From positions 1 through 64,000 of the forward strand of contig NZ_CP015043.1 of NCBI RefSeq assembly GCF_002079305.1: DNA of 64,000 nt. Reading direction: 5' to 3'. Origin of the DNA: Rhodovulum sp. P5 (GTDB lineage Bacteria; Pseudomonadota; Alphaproteobacteria; Rhodobacterales; Rhodobacteraceae). A program made the translations under genes and the position numbers. The notes under the pieces are model-generated. The model did no database searches, was not told where the DNA came from, and saw only the letters and a list, made by a program, of their open reading frames with translations. Shown here in pieces: positions 52,119 to 61,002 of the stretch (positions are counted from its first letter, which is position 1; every line of letters begins with the position of its first letter).

Positions 52119-53069
52119 ATGGCATTGTTCCCGGATATTTCCGAATACAGCTCAGAGACATGGATGCGCGTGCCCGGCGACTGGCGCCGCCCCGCGGTCG
52201 ACGAACGCTACACCGTCCTTTGGGACAGGGCGCGCAAATACGGCCAGGTGTCGCCCCGCCCCGCGGCGGCGGATGTGCCGGCATTCTACGAGATACAGGA
52301 TTACTACACGCATTCCGGCACCGCCCTGTCCGCGGGCGCGACCAGGACCATCGGCCAGAAGGCGCTGGAACATCTGGCATGGAGAGCCGACAGGGGCACC
52401 GAACCGGATGCGCGCTGGTGGGCGGAGATCCTGGGGGACGCGCCGCGCCGTATCCTCGAAATCGGCTGCGGCAACGGCACCAACCTGACCACGCTGGCCG
52501 CCCTTGGCCATGATGTGACCGGGGTCGAACCCGACCCCGCCGCCCGCGAGGTGGCGCGCAAGGCCGGGTTCGAGGTTCATCCCGGCACCGCCGAGGCCTT
52601 GCCCGACCGGCTTGCGGGCGAAACCTTCGACGCGGTGGTCTTCATGCATGTCCTGGAACATTGCGTAGATCCCGCCGCCGCGATGGGCAATGCCGTCGGC
52701 CTGCTTGGAACCGGCGGTCTTCTGATCGCCGAGGTGCCCAACAACGAATGCCTGGGCGCCGCCCATTTCGGGCCGCTCTGGCACTGGCTCGACGTGCCGC
52801 GCCATCTGAACTTCTTCACCCGCAACAGCCTGTGCGCGCTGTTCGAGGATGCCGGCCTGTCGGTGGAGGATGTTCTGTTCCGCGGCTATTGCCGCCAGTT
52901 CGGCCCGGCCTGGCGGGAGGTGCAGGCGCATATCGCCGCCGTGTTCGGCATGGACCGGGACCGGCGCATCGGCACCCGGTCCTACTGGCTCTACCTGCTG
53001 CAAACCGCCGCCGCCGCCCCGGGGAAGAAATACGACTCCGTCCGGGTCGTCGGCAAATTGCCCCGCTGA
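52119..53069 (+). CDS. Class I SAM-dependent methyltransferase
   Basis: A 316-residue enzyme with motif I RILEIGCGNGTNLTTLAALG (111-130), VTGVEPDPAAREVARKAGF, FDAVVFMHVLEHCVDP (motif II) and LLGTGGLLIAEVPNN. A helical N-terminal region (about 1-100) is an addition to the core, and the C-terminal part has WLDVPRHLNFFTRNSL. This is a type often found in polysaccharide loci. It begins the plus-strand run (52119-1572 across the circle) that includes dehydrogenases, a sulfotransferase and glycosyltransferases. AAAGGAC precedes the ATG by 12 bases. Confidence 0.82.
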   Translation: MALFPDISEYSSETWMRVPGDWRRPAVDERYTVLWDRARKYGQVSPRPAAADVPAFYEIQDYYTHSGTALSAGATRTIGQKALEHLAWRADRGTEPDARWWAEILGDAPRRILEIGCGNGTNLTTLAALGHDVTGVEPDPAAREVARKAGFEVHPGTAEALPDRLAGETFDAVVFMHVLEHCVDPAAAMGNAVGLLGTGGLLIAEVPNNECLGAAHFGPLWHWLDVPRHLNFFTRNSLCALFEDAGLSVEDVLFRGYCRQFGPAWREVQAHIAAVFGMDRDRRIGTRSYWLYLLQTAAAAPGKKYDSVRVVGKLPR

Positions 53070-53343
53070 TCCGGGGCAGGGGGCGGGCCCGGCGCGCAAG
53101 GCCGGGGAATGCGTGGCTTTGTGCCGTCTTGGCCCGATCGGTCACACAACCGCCCCCCCGCCGTCCCATTGTTTCCGCATCGGCCGGTAATTGCCGCGTC
53201 CGCGCCCCCCTCTGGCCCCAATTCCGTTGCAACCAAAGCGAAAAAAGCGCATAGCGTTGCGCGATTTTTACAGGACGTTGCAATAGGCTCCGGCGGGTGG
53301 CTCTGGCTGCCGGCAGGCAATTGGCAAGAGCAGAGGAACGAGC

Positions 53344-54435
53344 ATGACAGACAAGGTCAGGGTGGCCGTTGTGGGCCTTGGCAAGATGGGGATCAGTCAT
53401 TTCGGCATGGTCAACGCCCATCCCGATGCCGAAACGCTGGCCTGCGACGGGTCGGGCTTCATGGTGGATGCGCTGACCAAGAACATCGCCACGCCGATCT
53501 ACAAGGATTACGACACCCTGCTGGAGAAGGAACCGCTGGACGCGGTGATCATCGCCACGCCCTCGCGCCTGCACGCGCCGATGGTAAAGGCCGCGCTGGA
53601 CCGCGACATCCATGTCTTCTGCGAGAAACCCTTTTGTCTCGACTGGGGCGACAGTGCCGCGCTGACCGATCTGGCCGCGGAAAAGGGCCGGGTGGCGCAG
53701 GTGGGGTACCACTATCGCTATGTCGGCGCCTTCCAGGAGATGAAGCGCATCCTCGATAGCGGCGCGCTGGGAAAGGTCACCCATGTGCTGGCCGAGGCCT
53801 ACGGGCCCGTCGTGCTGCGCCCCAAGCGCGCCACTTGGCGCACCCAGAAGGAAGAGGGCGGCGGCTGTCTCTACGATTACGCGGCGCACCCGCTGAACCT
53901 TCTGAACTGGTATTTCGGCGCGCCCGACCAGGTAATGGGCTCGGTCCTGGGGCAGGTGTTCTCCGAAGGCACCGACGACCAGGTGTTTTCCACCCTGCAA
54001 TGGACGGACGGGCCGACGGCGCAGCTTTCGGTCAACTGGTCGGATGAAAGCCATCGCAAGATGTCCACCAAGATCGCGATGATCGGCACCAATGGCCGGC
54101 TTTATGCCGACCGGCAGGAATGCCAGCTGTTCCTGCGCGACCCCCATGACGGGCTGCCGGGATATGAACCCGGCTGGACGGTGAAATACACCACCGAACT
54201 GACCGACGAGGTCTGGTTCTACCTGCGGGGTGAGGAATATTCCGCCCAGATCGCCGATTTCGTCGAGGCCGTGCGCGACGGCAAGTCGGGGGCGGTCGAA
54301 AACTCCTTCGCCTCCGCGACCGAGACCGACCGGACGCTGGCCATGATCATCGAGAATGCCGAAACGGGCCAGACCGTGGGCGAGGCGCGCGCGATGCAGG
54401 CGCCGAAGAAACGCGGCTGGTTCGGGCGCGGGTAA
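53344..54435 (+). CDS. Gfo/Idh/MocA family oxidoreductase
   Basis: A 363-residue NAD(P)-dependent sugar dehydrogenase. The Rossmann start is VRVAVVGLGKMGISHFGMV (5-23), then DAVIIATPSRLHAPMVKAAL and VFCEKPFCLDWG with the EKP lysine (about 93-104). The C-terminal part includes GGGCLYDYAAHPLNLLNW (about 174-191) with the Asp-x-x-x-His substrate site. It probably oxidises a nucleotide-activated sugar. Starts with an ATG after AGAGGAACGAG. The next gene begins 11 bp later; the two are likely one operon with the WecG-type transferase. Confidence 0.85.
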   Translation: MTDKVRVAVVGLGKMGISHFGMVNAHPDAETLACDGSGFMVDALTKNIATPIYKDYDTLLEKEPLDAVIIATPSRLHAPMVKAALDRDIHVFCEKPFCLDWGDSAALTDLAAEKGRVAQVGYHYRYVGAFQEMKRILDSGALGKVTHVLAEAYGPVVLRPKRATWRTQKEEGGGCLYDYAAHPLNLLNWYFGAPDQVMGSVLGQVFSEGTDDQVFSTLQWTDGPTAQLSVNWSDESHRKMSTKIAMIGTNGRLYADRQECQLFLRDPHDGLPGYEPGWTVKYTTELTDEVWFYLRGEEYSAQIADFVEAVRDGKSGAVENSFASATETDRTLAMIIENAETGQTVGEARAMQAPKKRGWFGRG

Positions 54436-54446
54436 GGAGACAGGAC

Positions 54447-55316
54447 ATGGACAGGCTTCTTTTCGGCGACAACCAGTTTTTCGGCATCAACCACATGTCC
54501 GAGGAAAAGGCCCGCGCACAGGCGATGCGGTTCCAGAAAACCGACGCGATCATGGATGTGCTCGACATCGCCTATGACGAGGGGATCCGCACCTTCATGT
54601 GCACCACGCACGACCGGATCGCCGCCATCGCGGACCGGGTGCGCGCCAATCCCGCGCGCTATCCCGATTTCCAGTTCTACCCGTGCATGCCCTATGCCCA
54701 CAAATATGCCAATGCGATGACCGAATACGGCATGGTCGGCGCGCTGAAGCATTTCATGCCCGACGATGGGTTGTTTGCCACCGCGCTGGCGGGGGGCAAG
54801 GCGCTGGCCACGAAAGAGGTCGACGGCATCGCCAAGGTGCTGATCGACATGGAGATGAAGATGTTCGCCGGCACCAAGACGCCGGTGATCTTCGTGCAGA
54901 ACATCTTTACCGATCTTCTGCTCGGCATGGGCTTCACCCGCGCGCTGCGGATCTTTTACGATCACATCGTGGAGAAATACGACGCCGAACCCGCCTTCAT
55001 CACGATGAACATGCCGATGCTGCTGGACGCCCTTGAGAAAGAGGGGATCGAGCGGCCGATCATCTGTTCGAACATCAACAAAATCGGCTTCCGCATGGCG
55101 GGCGGCTTCGACGCTTATCTTGATGCGCTGAAATCGGGCCGGGTGCGGGCGATCGCGATGTCGGTCTATGCCTCGGGCGCCATTCCCGCGGATGAGGCGA
55201 TCCACTGGGTGTCCGAATTGCCGGGCGTGGAATCCATCGTCTTCGGCGCGTCCTCGGCGGGCAATATCCGCGGCACGAAAGCTTTGGTCGACAAATACAT
55301 GAAGGAGGCCGCGTGA
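54447..55316 (+). CDS. Unrecognised TIM-barrel-like protein, aldo/keto-reductase-like
   Basis: A 289-residue cytoplasmic protein. Residues 1-16 (MDRLLFGDNQFFGINH) and the end (SELPGVESIVFGASSAGNIRGTKALVDKYM) resemble the first and last strands of aldo/keto reductases. The middle (VRAIAMSVYASGAIPADEAI) also fits a barrel. The AKR catalytic Tyr/Lys/His set could not be placed with confidence. It sits between an oxidoreductase (11 bp) and a WecG-type transferase (one-base overlap), so a step in making or moving a modified sugar is likely. I do not assign a reaction. Confidence 0.6.
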   Translation: MDRLLFGDNQFFGINHMSEEKARAQAMRFQKTDAIMDVLDIAYDEGIRTFMCTTHDRIAAIADRVRANPARYPDFQFYPCMPYAHKYANAMTEYGMVGALKHFMPDDGLFATALAGGKALATKEVDGIAKVLIDMEMKMFAGTKTPVIFVQNIFTDLLLGMGFTRALRIFYDHIVEKYDAEPAFITMNMPMLLDALEKEGIERPIICSNINKIGFRMAGGFDAYLDALKSGRVRAIAMSVYASGAIPADEAIHWVSELPGVESIVFGASSAGNIRGTKALVDKYMKEAA

Positions 55317-56140
55317 TGGCCGATGGCAGCACCATGCCCCCCGCCCCGGTGAAGGCCGATTTCCCCAAGGTGAAGATCCTCAACGCCTGGGTGCATGACC
55401 TTTCCATGGATGAACTGGTGGAAAACTTCACCGAAGGCGCGCTGCTGACGCTGCATGTGGACAGCATCATGAAGCTGCAGAAGGACCGCGCGTTTCACGC
55501 GATCTTCGACCAGTTCGACGTGATCACCTGCGACAGCCAGATCATGACCTTCGCGCTGCAATTCCTCGGCACGCCGGTCAAGGAACGGGTGTCGGGGTCG
55601 GACTATTTCCCGCGCTTTTACATGCATCACAAGGACAACCCCGATGTGACCGTCTTCCTTCTGGGCGGCAAGCCGGGGATCGCGGACCTGGCGGCCAAGA
55701 ACGTCAACGCCAAGGTGGGCCGTGAGATCATCGTGGGCACCGATGCCCCCGCCTTCGATTTCGAGACGAAACCGGGCGAGATCGACCGGATGATCGAGGC
55801 GGTGAATGCCTCGGGCGCGACGGTCTGCCTGGTCGGTCTTGGCGGCGGACGGCAGGAAAAGTTCATCGTCAAATACCGCGACCGGATGCCCAAGGTGAAG
55901 TTGTGGCTGCCCCTGGGCGGCACCATCGATTACGAGAGCGGCACCTTTGCCCGCCCGCCCGCCTGGATCACCGATGCGGGCTTTGAGTGGCTCTACCGGC
56001 TGGTCAAGGAACCGCGCGCGCGCTTCCACCGCTATGTCATCCACGAGCCGCCCTTCATCATCGCGCTGCTGAAGCAGAAGCTGGGGCTTTACCGCGATCC
56101 GTTCGCCAAGGATGCGTCCTCTGCGCCCCGGGGAGGGTGA
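55316..56140 (+). CDS. WecG/TagA/CpsF family glycosyltransferase (GT26)
   Basis: A 274-residue enzyme. Family features: VHDLSMDELVENFTEG near the N terminus, ITCDSQIMTFALQFLGTPVKERVSGSD (the catalytic Asp-rich/Gly region, about 74-100), VFLLGGKPGIADLAAKN, and VCLVGLGGGRQEKFI. It then has LWLPLGGTIDYESGTFARPPAWITDAGFEW, where family members carry the PxxWxxxxGxEW pattern. It transfers a hexosamine or uronic sugar to a lipid-linked acceptor. Start at 55316 with AAGGAGG; the previous stop overlaps by one base (TGATG). A terminal basic stretch (about 225-260) may bind the membrane. Confidence 0.88.
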   Translation: MADGSTMPPAPVKADFPKVKILNAWVHDLSMDELVENFTEGALLTLHVDSIMKLQKDRAFHAIFDQFDVITCDSQIMTFALQFLGTPVKERVSGSDYFPRFYMHHKDNPDVTVFLLGGKPGIADLAAKNVNAKVGREIIVGTDAPAFDFETKPGEIDRMIEAVNASGATVCLVGLGGGRQEKFIVKYRDRMPKVKLWLPLGGTIDYESGTFARPPAWITDAGFEWLYRLVKEPRARFHRYVIHEPPFIIALLKQKLGLYRDPFAKDASSAPRGG

Positions 56141-56329
56141 GTGAGGCCCGCCCCGCAATGAGGTTCGACACATTACAGGCCGCCGGACAGCCTGCGCGCG
56201 CCGGGGCCCGGCCGCCCGTAAGGATATGAAAGGGCCTTGTACGCTACAAGGTCGCCACCTTCCGTCCGGGGCGCGTGACAGCGGTCCTGCCTCCGGATGC
56301 CCGCAGCCGGCCATCGAGGCGAAACACCC

Positions 56330-57130
56330 ATGATCATCAGCGACGAACACAACTTCTGTTTCATCCACATTCCCAAATGCGGCGGCTCCACGATCCGCGA
56401 CCAGATCGGCGATCTCGACTCCCTGGGCGGGTTCTTTCACGGCCGCACCGAAGAGATCCCCGGCGGCCCGCATCAGAAGGCGCATCTGCCGCTGCATGCG
56501 ATCCGCGACTATTTCCCCGAGATCTTCGAAAGGATCAGCGGGCTGGAAAAGATCGTGATCGTGCGCGACCCCGAGGCCCGGTTCCTGTCGGCGATGTCGC
56601 AGCGCGCGCGCGAAACCCATGGCAAGTTCCTGGACGAGCTGACCGAGGCGGAGCTGCGCGCCGATTTCCGCGAAATCGCGGATCATCTGAAGGCGCATCC
56701 CGCCCTGCCGTCCTTCGACTTCCGGCATTTCGTGCGGCAGTCGGATTTCGCCAATCTCGACGGCAAGCTTGTCGTGGAACATGTGGTCCCGCTGGAGCGG
56801 ATCTCGGAACTGGTCGTGTTCCTGTCCGAACGCACCGGCCGCTACATGGACAGCGCCTATCATTCCAACCAGACGGTGGTGATCCGCAACAAGACCCTGC
56901 AATCGTCATTGCTGTGGGTGAAGGAACTGGTGAAGAGCGTCCTGCCGATCACCGTCTACGGGAAGATCAAGGAATTCGGGCTGAGCCTGTTCACGGACCG
57001 GGGGGTCGCGCCCCATGTCCTGAAGGCCCTGGAAAAGGAGGGGTTCCGGGACTTCGTGACAACCTTCTATGCCGATGACTATGCCCTTCTGGAACTGGGG
57101 CGGTCCCGCAATACCCTGACGGGGGGGTGA
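56330..57130 (+). CDS. Sulfotransferase family 2-like protein
   Basis: A 266-residue protein. ISDEHNFCFIHIPKCGGSTI (3-22) is the PAPS 5'-phosphosulfate loop of Sulfotransfer_2-type carbohydrate sulfotransferases, and KIVIVRDPEARFLSAM (about 77-92) is the 3'-phosphate site. FVRQSDFANLDGKLVVEHVVPLERI supports the same family. No signal or membrane span, so it acts in the cytoplasm on activated or lipid-linked sugar. Start at 56330 with GAGG ahead. It differs in family from the other sulfotransferase (4983..5918), so the polymer may be sulfated at two positions. Confidence 0.82.
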   Translation: MIISDEHNFCFIHIPKCGGSTIRDQIGDLDSLGGFFHGRTEEIPGGPHQKAHLPLHAIRDYFPEIFERISGLEKIVIVRDPEARFLSAMSQRARETHGKFLDELTEAELRADFREIADHLKAHPALPSFDFRHFVRQSDFANLDGKLVVEHVVPLERISELVVFLSERTGRYMDSAYHSNQTVVIRNKTLQSSLLWVKELVKSVLPITVYGKIKEFGLSLFTDRGVAPHVLKALEKEGFRDFVTTFYADDYALLELGRSRNTLTGG

Positions 57131-57197
57131 CCCCCCCGGGCGCCGGCCCGGGCGGCCTTGTGCAACGATCCGCATATCCGACAGAAGGAACCTCTCC

Positions 57198-58292
57198 ATG
57201 ACCGAGCTGCCACGCCGTCCCGTCCGCTGGGCCATTCTCGGCACCGGGGCGGTGTCGCGCAAATTCGCGTGGGATCTGCGCCGGGCAGGCGGGATTCTGG
57301 CGGCCGTCGCCTCGCGCGATCCCGAAAACGCCCGCCGTTTCGCCCATGACCTGGACGTGGCCGTGGCCGCGCCCGACTATGCCGCCGCCGTGGCCGCGGA
57401 TGTCGACGCGGTCTATGTGGCCACGCCGCCGGCCCTGCACGAGGCGCATGCGCTGCTGGCCATCGCCGCGGGCAAGCCCGTGCTGGTGGAAAAACCCTTT
57501 GCCCTGGATGCCGCCGCGGCCGCCCGCATCGCCGCGGCCGCCCGCGCGGCGGGCGTCTTCTGCATGGAGGCGATGTGGACCCGGTTCCAGCCGCTGCCCA
57601 CGCTGGTGCAGCAGCGGATCGCCGACGGCGCCCTGGGCGAGCTGCGCGGGTTCGAGGCACGCTTTTGCGGGGCGAACCTGCCCGAGGCAGGCGGCGGTAT
57701 CTTCGATGCTGATGCGGGCGGCGGGGCGCTGATGCATCGGGGCATCTATCCCCTGTCGCTGGCGCGCTGGTTCCTTGGTCCCGTGGCCGAGGTGCAGACC
57801 ATGGCCCGGATCGGGGCCTCCGGCGTGGACGAGGACAGCGTGCTGCTGTTGCGGCACGAGGGCGGCGCACTGTCGACCCTGCGCGCCAGCCTGCGCAGCG
57901 CGGGCGACGAGGGCATCACCGTCTATGGCACACGGGCCACGTTGCAGGTGGAAGGGCCGGTCTGGCGGCCCACCGGCGCGGTTCTGCGCCCCACATGGGC
58001 GGGCCCGGCCCGGCCGGGCAAACCGCCCCGGCTGGAGGCCTTGCGCGAAAGCGGCGCATGGATCGCGGTTTCGGAGCGGCTTTCGGGGGTCAAACGGCTG
58101 ATCCGCGGGCGGGGCGAACGCCTGCACGCGCCCTTTGCGGGCAACGGCTATCGGCACGAGGCGCAGGCGCTGATGGCCGCGCTGGCCGAGGGCCGGACGG
58201 AAGAGCCGCGGATGACGCTGGCCCAAAGCGTGGAGATCATGGAACTCGTCGATGCGGCGCGCATCGCCTGGGGCAGGGGAGAAGACGCATGA
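57198..58292 (+). CDS. Gfo/Idh/MocA family oxidoreductase
   Basis: A 364-residue dehydrogenase with the NAD-binding VRWAILGTGAVSRKFAWDLRR (9-29), AVYVATPPALHEAHALLAI and VLVEKPFALDA (about 94-104). The substrate region is GGALMHRGIYPLSLARWFLG. Very Ala-rich in the first domain. It probably oxidises or epimerises a nucleotide sugar. The stop overlaps the ATG of the next oxidoreductase (ATGA at 58289), so the two are coupled and may act in sequence. AGAAGGAAC precedes the ATG. Confidence 0.85.
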   Translation: MTELPRRPVRWAILGTGAVSRKFAWDLRRAGGILAAVASRDPENARRFAHDLDVAVAAPDYAAAVAADVDAVYVATPPALHEAHALLAIAAGKPVLVEKPFALDAAAAARIAAAARAAGVFCMEAMWTRFQPLPTLVQQRIADGALGELRGFEARFCGANLPEAGGGIFDADAGGGALMHRGIYPLSLARWFLGPVAEVQTMARIGASGVDEDSVLLLRHEGGALSTLRASLRSAGDEGITVYGTRATLQVEGPVWRPTGAVLRPTWAGPARPGKPPRLEALRESGAWIAVSERLSGVKRLIRGRGERLHAPFAGNGYRHEAQALMAALAEGRTEEPRMTLAQSVEIMELVDAARIAWGRGEDA

Positions 58293-59590
58293 AGATCGGC
58301 GTTGTCGGCTGCGGCTATGTCTTCGACATCTACATGGGCACCATCGCCCGCCATCCCGGCATCGACATCGTGGCGGTGGCCGACCGGAACATGGCCCGGG
58401 CGCGCGCCGCGGGCGCCCATTACGGGCTGCGTGTGCATGACGACGCGGCCGCGCTTCTGGCCGATCCGGAAATCGACATCGTCGCCAATTTCACCTCGAT
58501 CGAATCCCATGACGAGATCAGCCGCGCCGCGCTGGAGGCGGGCAAGCATGTCTATTCCGAAAAGCCGCTGGTGACCGATATGGGGGCCGCCCGCGCGCTG
58601 GCGGACCTGGCCGCGGCAAAGGGGCTGCGGCTGTCCTGTGCGCCGTCCAATGCGCTGTCGCCCGCGGTGCAGACCCTGTGGAAGGCGACCCATGACGGCA
58701 CCGTCGGCGATGTGCGCATGGTCTATGCGGAATTCGACGACAACCCGGTCTACCTGCTGAAGCCCGAGACGTGGAAATCGGCCTCCGGCGCGCCCTGGCC
58801 GTATTTGCATGAATACGAGATGGGCTGCACCTGGGAACATGTGGGCTATCACCTGACATGGATGTGCGCGATCTTCGGCCCTGTCCGGCGCGTCACCGCC
58901 TTTTCGAAACACACCCTGCCCGACAAAACGGACAAGACCCTAAACCCGCCCGATACGCCGGATTTCTCGGTCGCCTGCCTCGATTTCGAAAGCGGGGTGG
59001 TGGGGCGGATCACCTGTTCCATCGCGGCGCCCGCCGATCACCGGATGCGGATCATCGGCAACAAGGGGGTGCTGAGCGCGGACAGCTATCGCGACTATAC
59101 CTGCCCGGTGCGGGTGGAGCCCTTTAACGGGGTCACGCTGTCGGCCCGCAACCTGCGCATCGTGCGCGAGAACACGCTTTTGCAGCGGCTGACCGGCGTG
59201 GGGGGGCGGACCCTGCCCTTGGCCGACAATCCCGTGGCGGGCGTGCTGCCGCCCGCGCCCCTGCCGCGGACCGCGCTGAAGGCGCGCCTGAAACGCTGGC
59301 TGGCCCGGCAGAAGGGGCAGCAGGACAAATGCGCAGGTCTGGCGGAACTGGCCGAGGCGATCCGTGCGGGGCGGCCGCATTTCCCCTCGGCCGAGTTCAC
59401 GCTGCACCTGACCGAACTGACGCTGGCCATTCAGGCCGCCGGGCCCGATGGCGCCAGCCACACGCCGGTGCACCGGTTCGACCCCGCCCCGATGCCCGAC
59501 CGCACCCGCGCGGGGCGCGACTATCGCCCCCTTGCACGGCCCGCGTTTCTGCCGCGGCTGGTGCAGGGGATCACCGGCAAGGGGGCATGA
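58289..59590 (+). CDS. Gfo/Idh/MocA family oxidoreductase
   Basis: A 433-residue dehydrogenase: KIGVVGCGYVFDIYMGTIAR (2-21), IVAVADRNMARARAAG, IVANFTSIESHDEISRAALEAGKHVYSEKPL with the conserved EKP (about 92-94), and DFSVACLDFESGVVGRITCS. The C-terminal 150 residues extend beyond the usual family length, with a basic stretch (ALKARLKRWLARQKG). It is coupled to the preceding oxidoreductase and to the glycosyltransferase that follows (ATGA at 59587). This is the complete copy of the gene cut at window position 1. Confidence 0.87.
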   Translation: MKIGVVGCGYVFDIYMGTIARHPGIDIVAVADRNMARARAAGAHYGLRVHDDAAALLADPEIDIVANFTSIESHDEISRAALEAGKHVYSEKPLVTDMGAARALADLAAAKGLRLSCAPSNALSPAVQTLWKATHDGTVGDVRMVYAEFDDNPVYLLKPETWKSASGAPWPYLHEYEMGCTWEHVGYHLTWMCAIFGPVRRVTAFSKHTLPDKTDKTLNPPDTPDFSVACLDFESGVVGRITCSIAAPADHRMRIIGNKGVLSADSYRDYTCPVRVEPFNGVTLSARNLRIVRENTLLQRLTGVGGRTLPLADNPVAGVLPPAPLPRTALKARLKRWLARQKGQQDKCAGLAELAEAIRAGRPHFPSAEFTLHLTELTLAIQAAGPDGASHTPVHRFDPAPMPDRTRAGRDYRPLARPAFLPRLVQGITGKGA

Positions 59591-60897
59591 CAATGGAGAT
59601 GACACCGATGAACCGGGCCAAAACCGCCCCCGCCGCGCAGGCCGGCGCCCTGCCGCGCATCGCCTATCTGGTCGGGCAGTTTCCCGAAGCCTCGCTGACC
59701 TTCATCACCCGCGAGATCGAGGAATTGCGCGCGCTGGGGGCAGAGGTTCTGACCTGTTCGATCCGCAAGACCCCGCCGGTGCAGCATCCCGGCGCGTCGG
59801 AAAAGGCGATGGCGGAGACCACTTTCAACGTGCTGGCCGCGGCGCGCAACCCGCTGCGGTTCGCGGCCTCGCTGGTCTGGCTGGCCCGCCGGCCGCGCCG
59901 GGCGCTGGCCGCGCTGAAGCTGGCGCTGGCCACCAGCGGGCCGGGGCCGCGGGCGATGCTGTACCAGATCATCTATTTCATCGAGGCCGCGATCCTGGCC
60001 CGCCATCTGGAACGGCAGGGGGTGGGCCATGTGCACAGCCATTTCGTGGTGGGCAACTGCACCGTCGCGATGCTGGTGGCCGAGATGACCGCGATCCGCT
60101 TCAGCTTTACCCTGCACGGGCCGGCGGACCTGTTCGAACCCTTCCGCTGGCGGCTGGACGAAAAGGTCGCGCGGGCCGATTTCGTCTCGACGATTTCGTA
60201 TTACGCGCGCAGCCAGATCATGTTCTTTTCCGACCCCGCCCATTGGGAGAAGATCCGGATCATCCATTGCGGGGTCCGGCCCGCGCTTTACGAAACGCCG
60301 CCGGGGCCGCCGATCCCGCCCCGGGCCGAGGGCGAGATCCGGCTGCTGTTCGTGGGGCGGCTGGCGCCGGTCAAGGGGCTGCGGGTCCTGCTGGAGGCGC
60401 TGGCGGAGCTTGCCCCCGAGATCCCCGGTCTGCGGCTGGTGCTGGTGGGCGACGGCCCCGACCGTGCCCGGCTGGAAGAGGCGGCCGCGCCACTGGGCGA
60501 CCGCGTGACCTTTACCGGCTACCTGTCCCAGGACGAGGTCGCCGGGGCCATGCAAGGCACCGATATCTGCGTGCTGCCGAGTTTCGCCGAGGGCGTGCCG
60601 GTGGTGCTGATGGAGGCGTTCGCCAGCGCCAAGCCGGTGATCGCGACCCAGGTCGCCGGGGTGGGGGAGCTGGTGGCGCAGGGCGAAAGCGGCCTGATCG
60701 TGCCGCCGGGCGACCGTGACAGCCTGATCGCGGCGATCCGCAAACTGGCCGCCGATCCGGACCTGCGGGCGCGGATGGGCGCGGCCGGGCGCGCGAAGGT
60801 GGTCGCCGATTTCGATATCTCGGTCGAGGCGTCGCGGCTGGCGCGGCTGTTCGCGGGACAGGCGGGCGATGCGGTGCGCCCCGATCCCTTGTCCTGA
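59587..60897 (+). CDS. Glycosyltransferase family 4-type (same gene as 262..1572)
   Basis: Same 436-residue GT4-like enzyme as at 262..1572. In this copy the upstream context is intact: it follows two Gfo/Idh/MocA oxidoreductases, with an ATGA overlap at 59587, and so belongs to that operon. The nucleotide-sugar segment FAEGVPVVLMEAF and the GRLAPVKG strand are present. It converges on exosortase E after a nested hairpin. Confidence 0.9.
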   Translation: MTMEMTPMNRAKTAPAAQAGALPRIAYLVGQFPEASLTFITREIEELRALGAEVLTCSIRKTPPVQHPGASEKAMAETTFNVLAAARNPLRFAASLVWLARRPRRALAALKLALATSGPGPRAMLYQIIYFIEAAILARHLERQGVGHVHSHFVVGNCTVAMLVAEMTAIRFSFTLHGPADLFEPFRWRLDEKVARADFVSTISYYARSQIMFFSDPAHWEKIRIIHCGVRPALYETPPGPPIPPRAEGEIRLLFVGRLAPVKGLRVLLEALAELAPEIPGLRLVLVGDGPDRARLEEAAAPLGDRVTFTGYLSQDEVAGAMQGTDICVLPSFAEGVPVVLMEAFASAKPVIATQVAGVGELVAQGESGLIVPPGDRDSLIAAIRKLAADPDLRARMGAAGRAKVVADFDISVEASRLARLFAGQAGDAVRPDPLS

Positions 60898-61002
60898 GCG
60901 CGTTTCAGACCGGCCCGGCCTGACGACCCGGGCGTTGCCCGTTGGGGCCGGTCCCCCCGGTCACATATCCGGCCACGCAGCCGGCCAAACGGGCCGGGGG
61001 TC

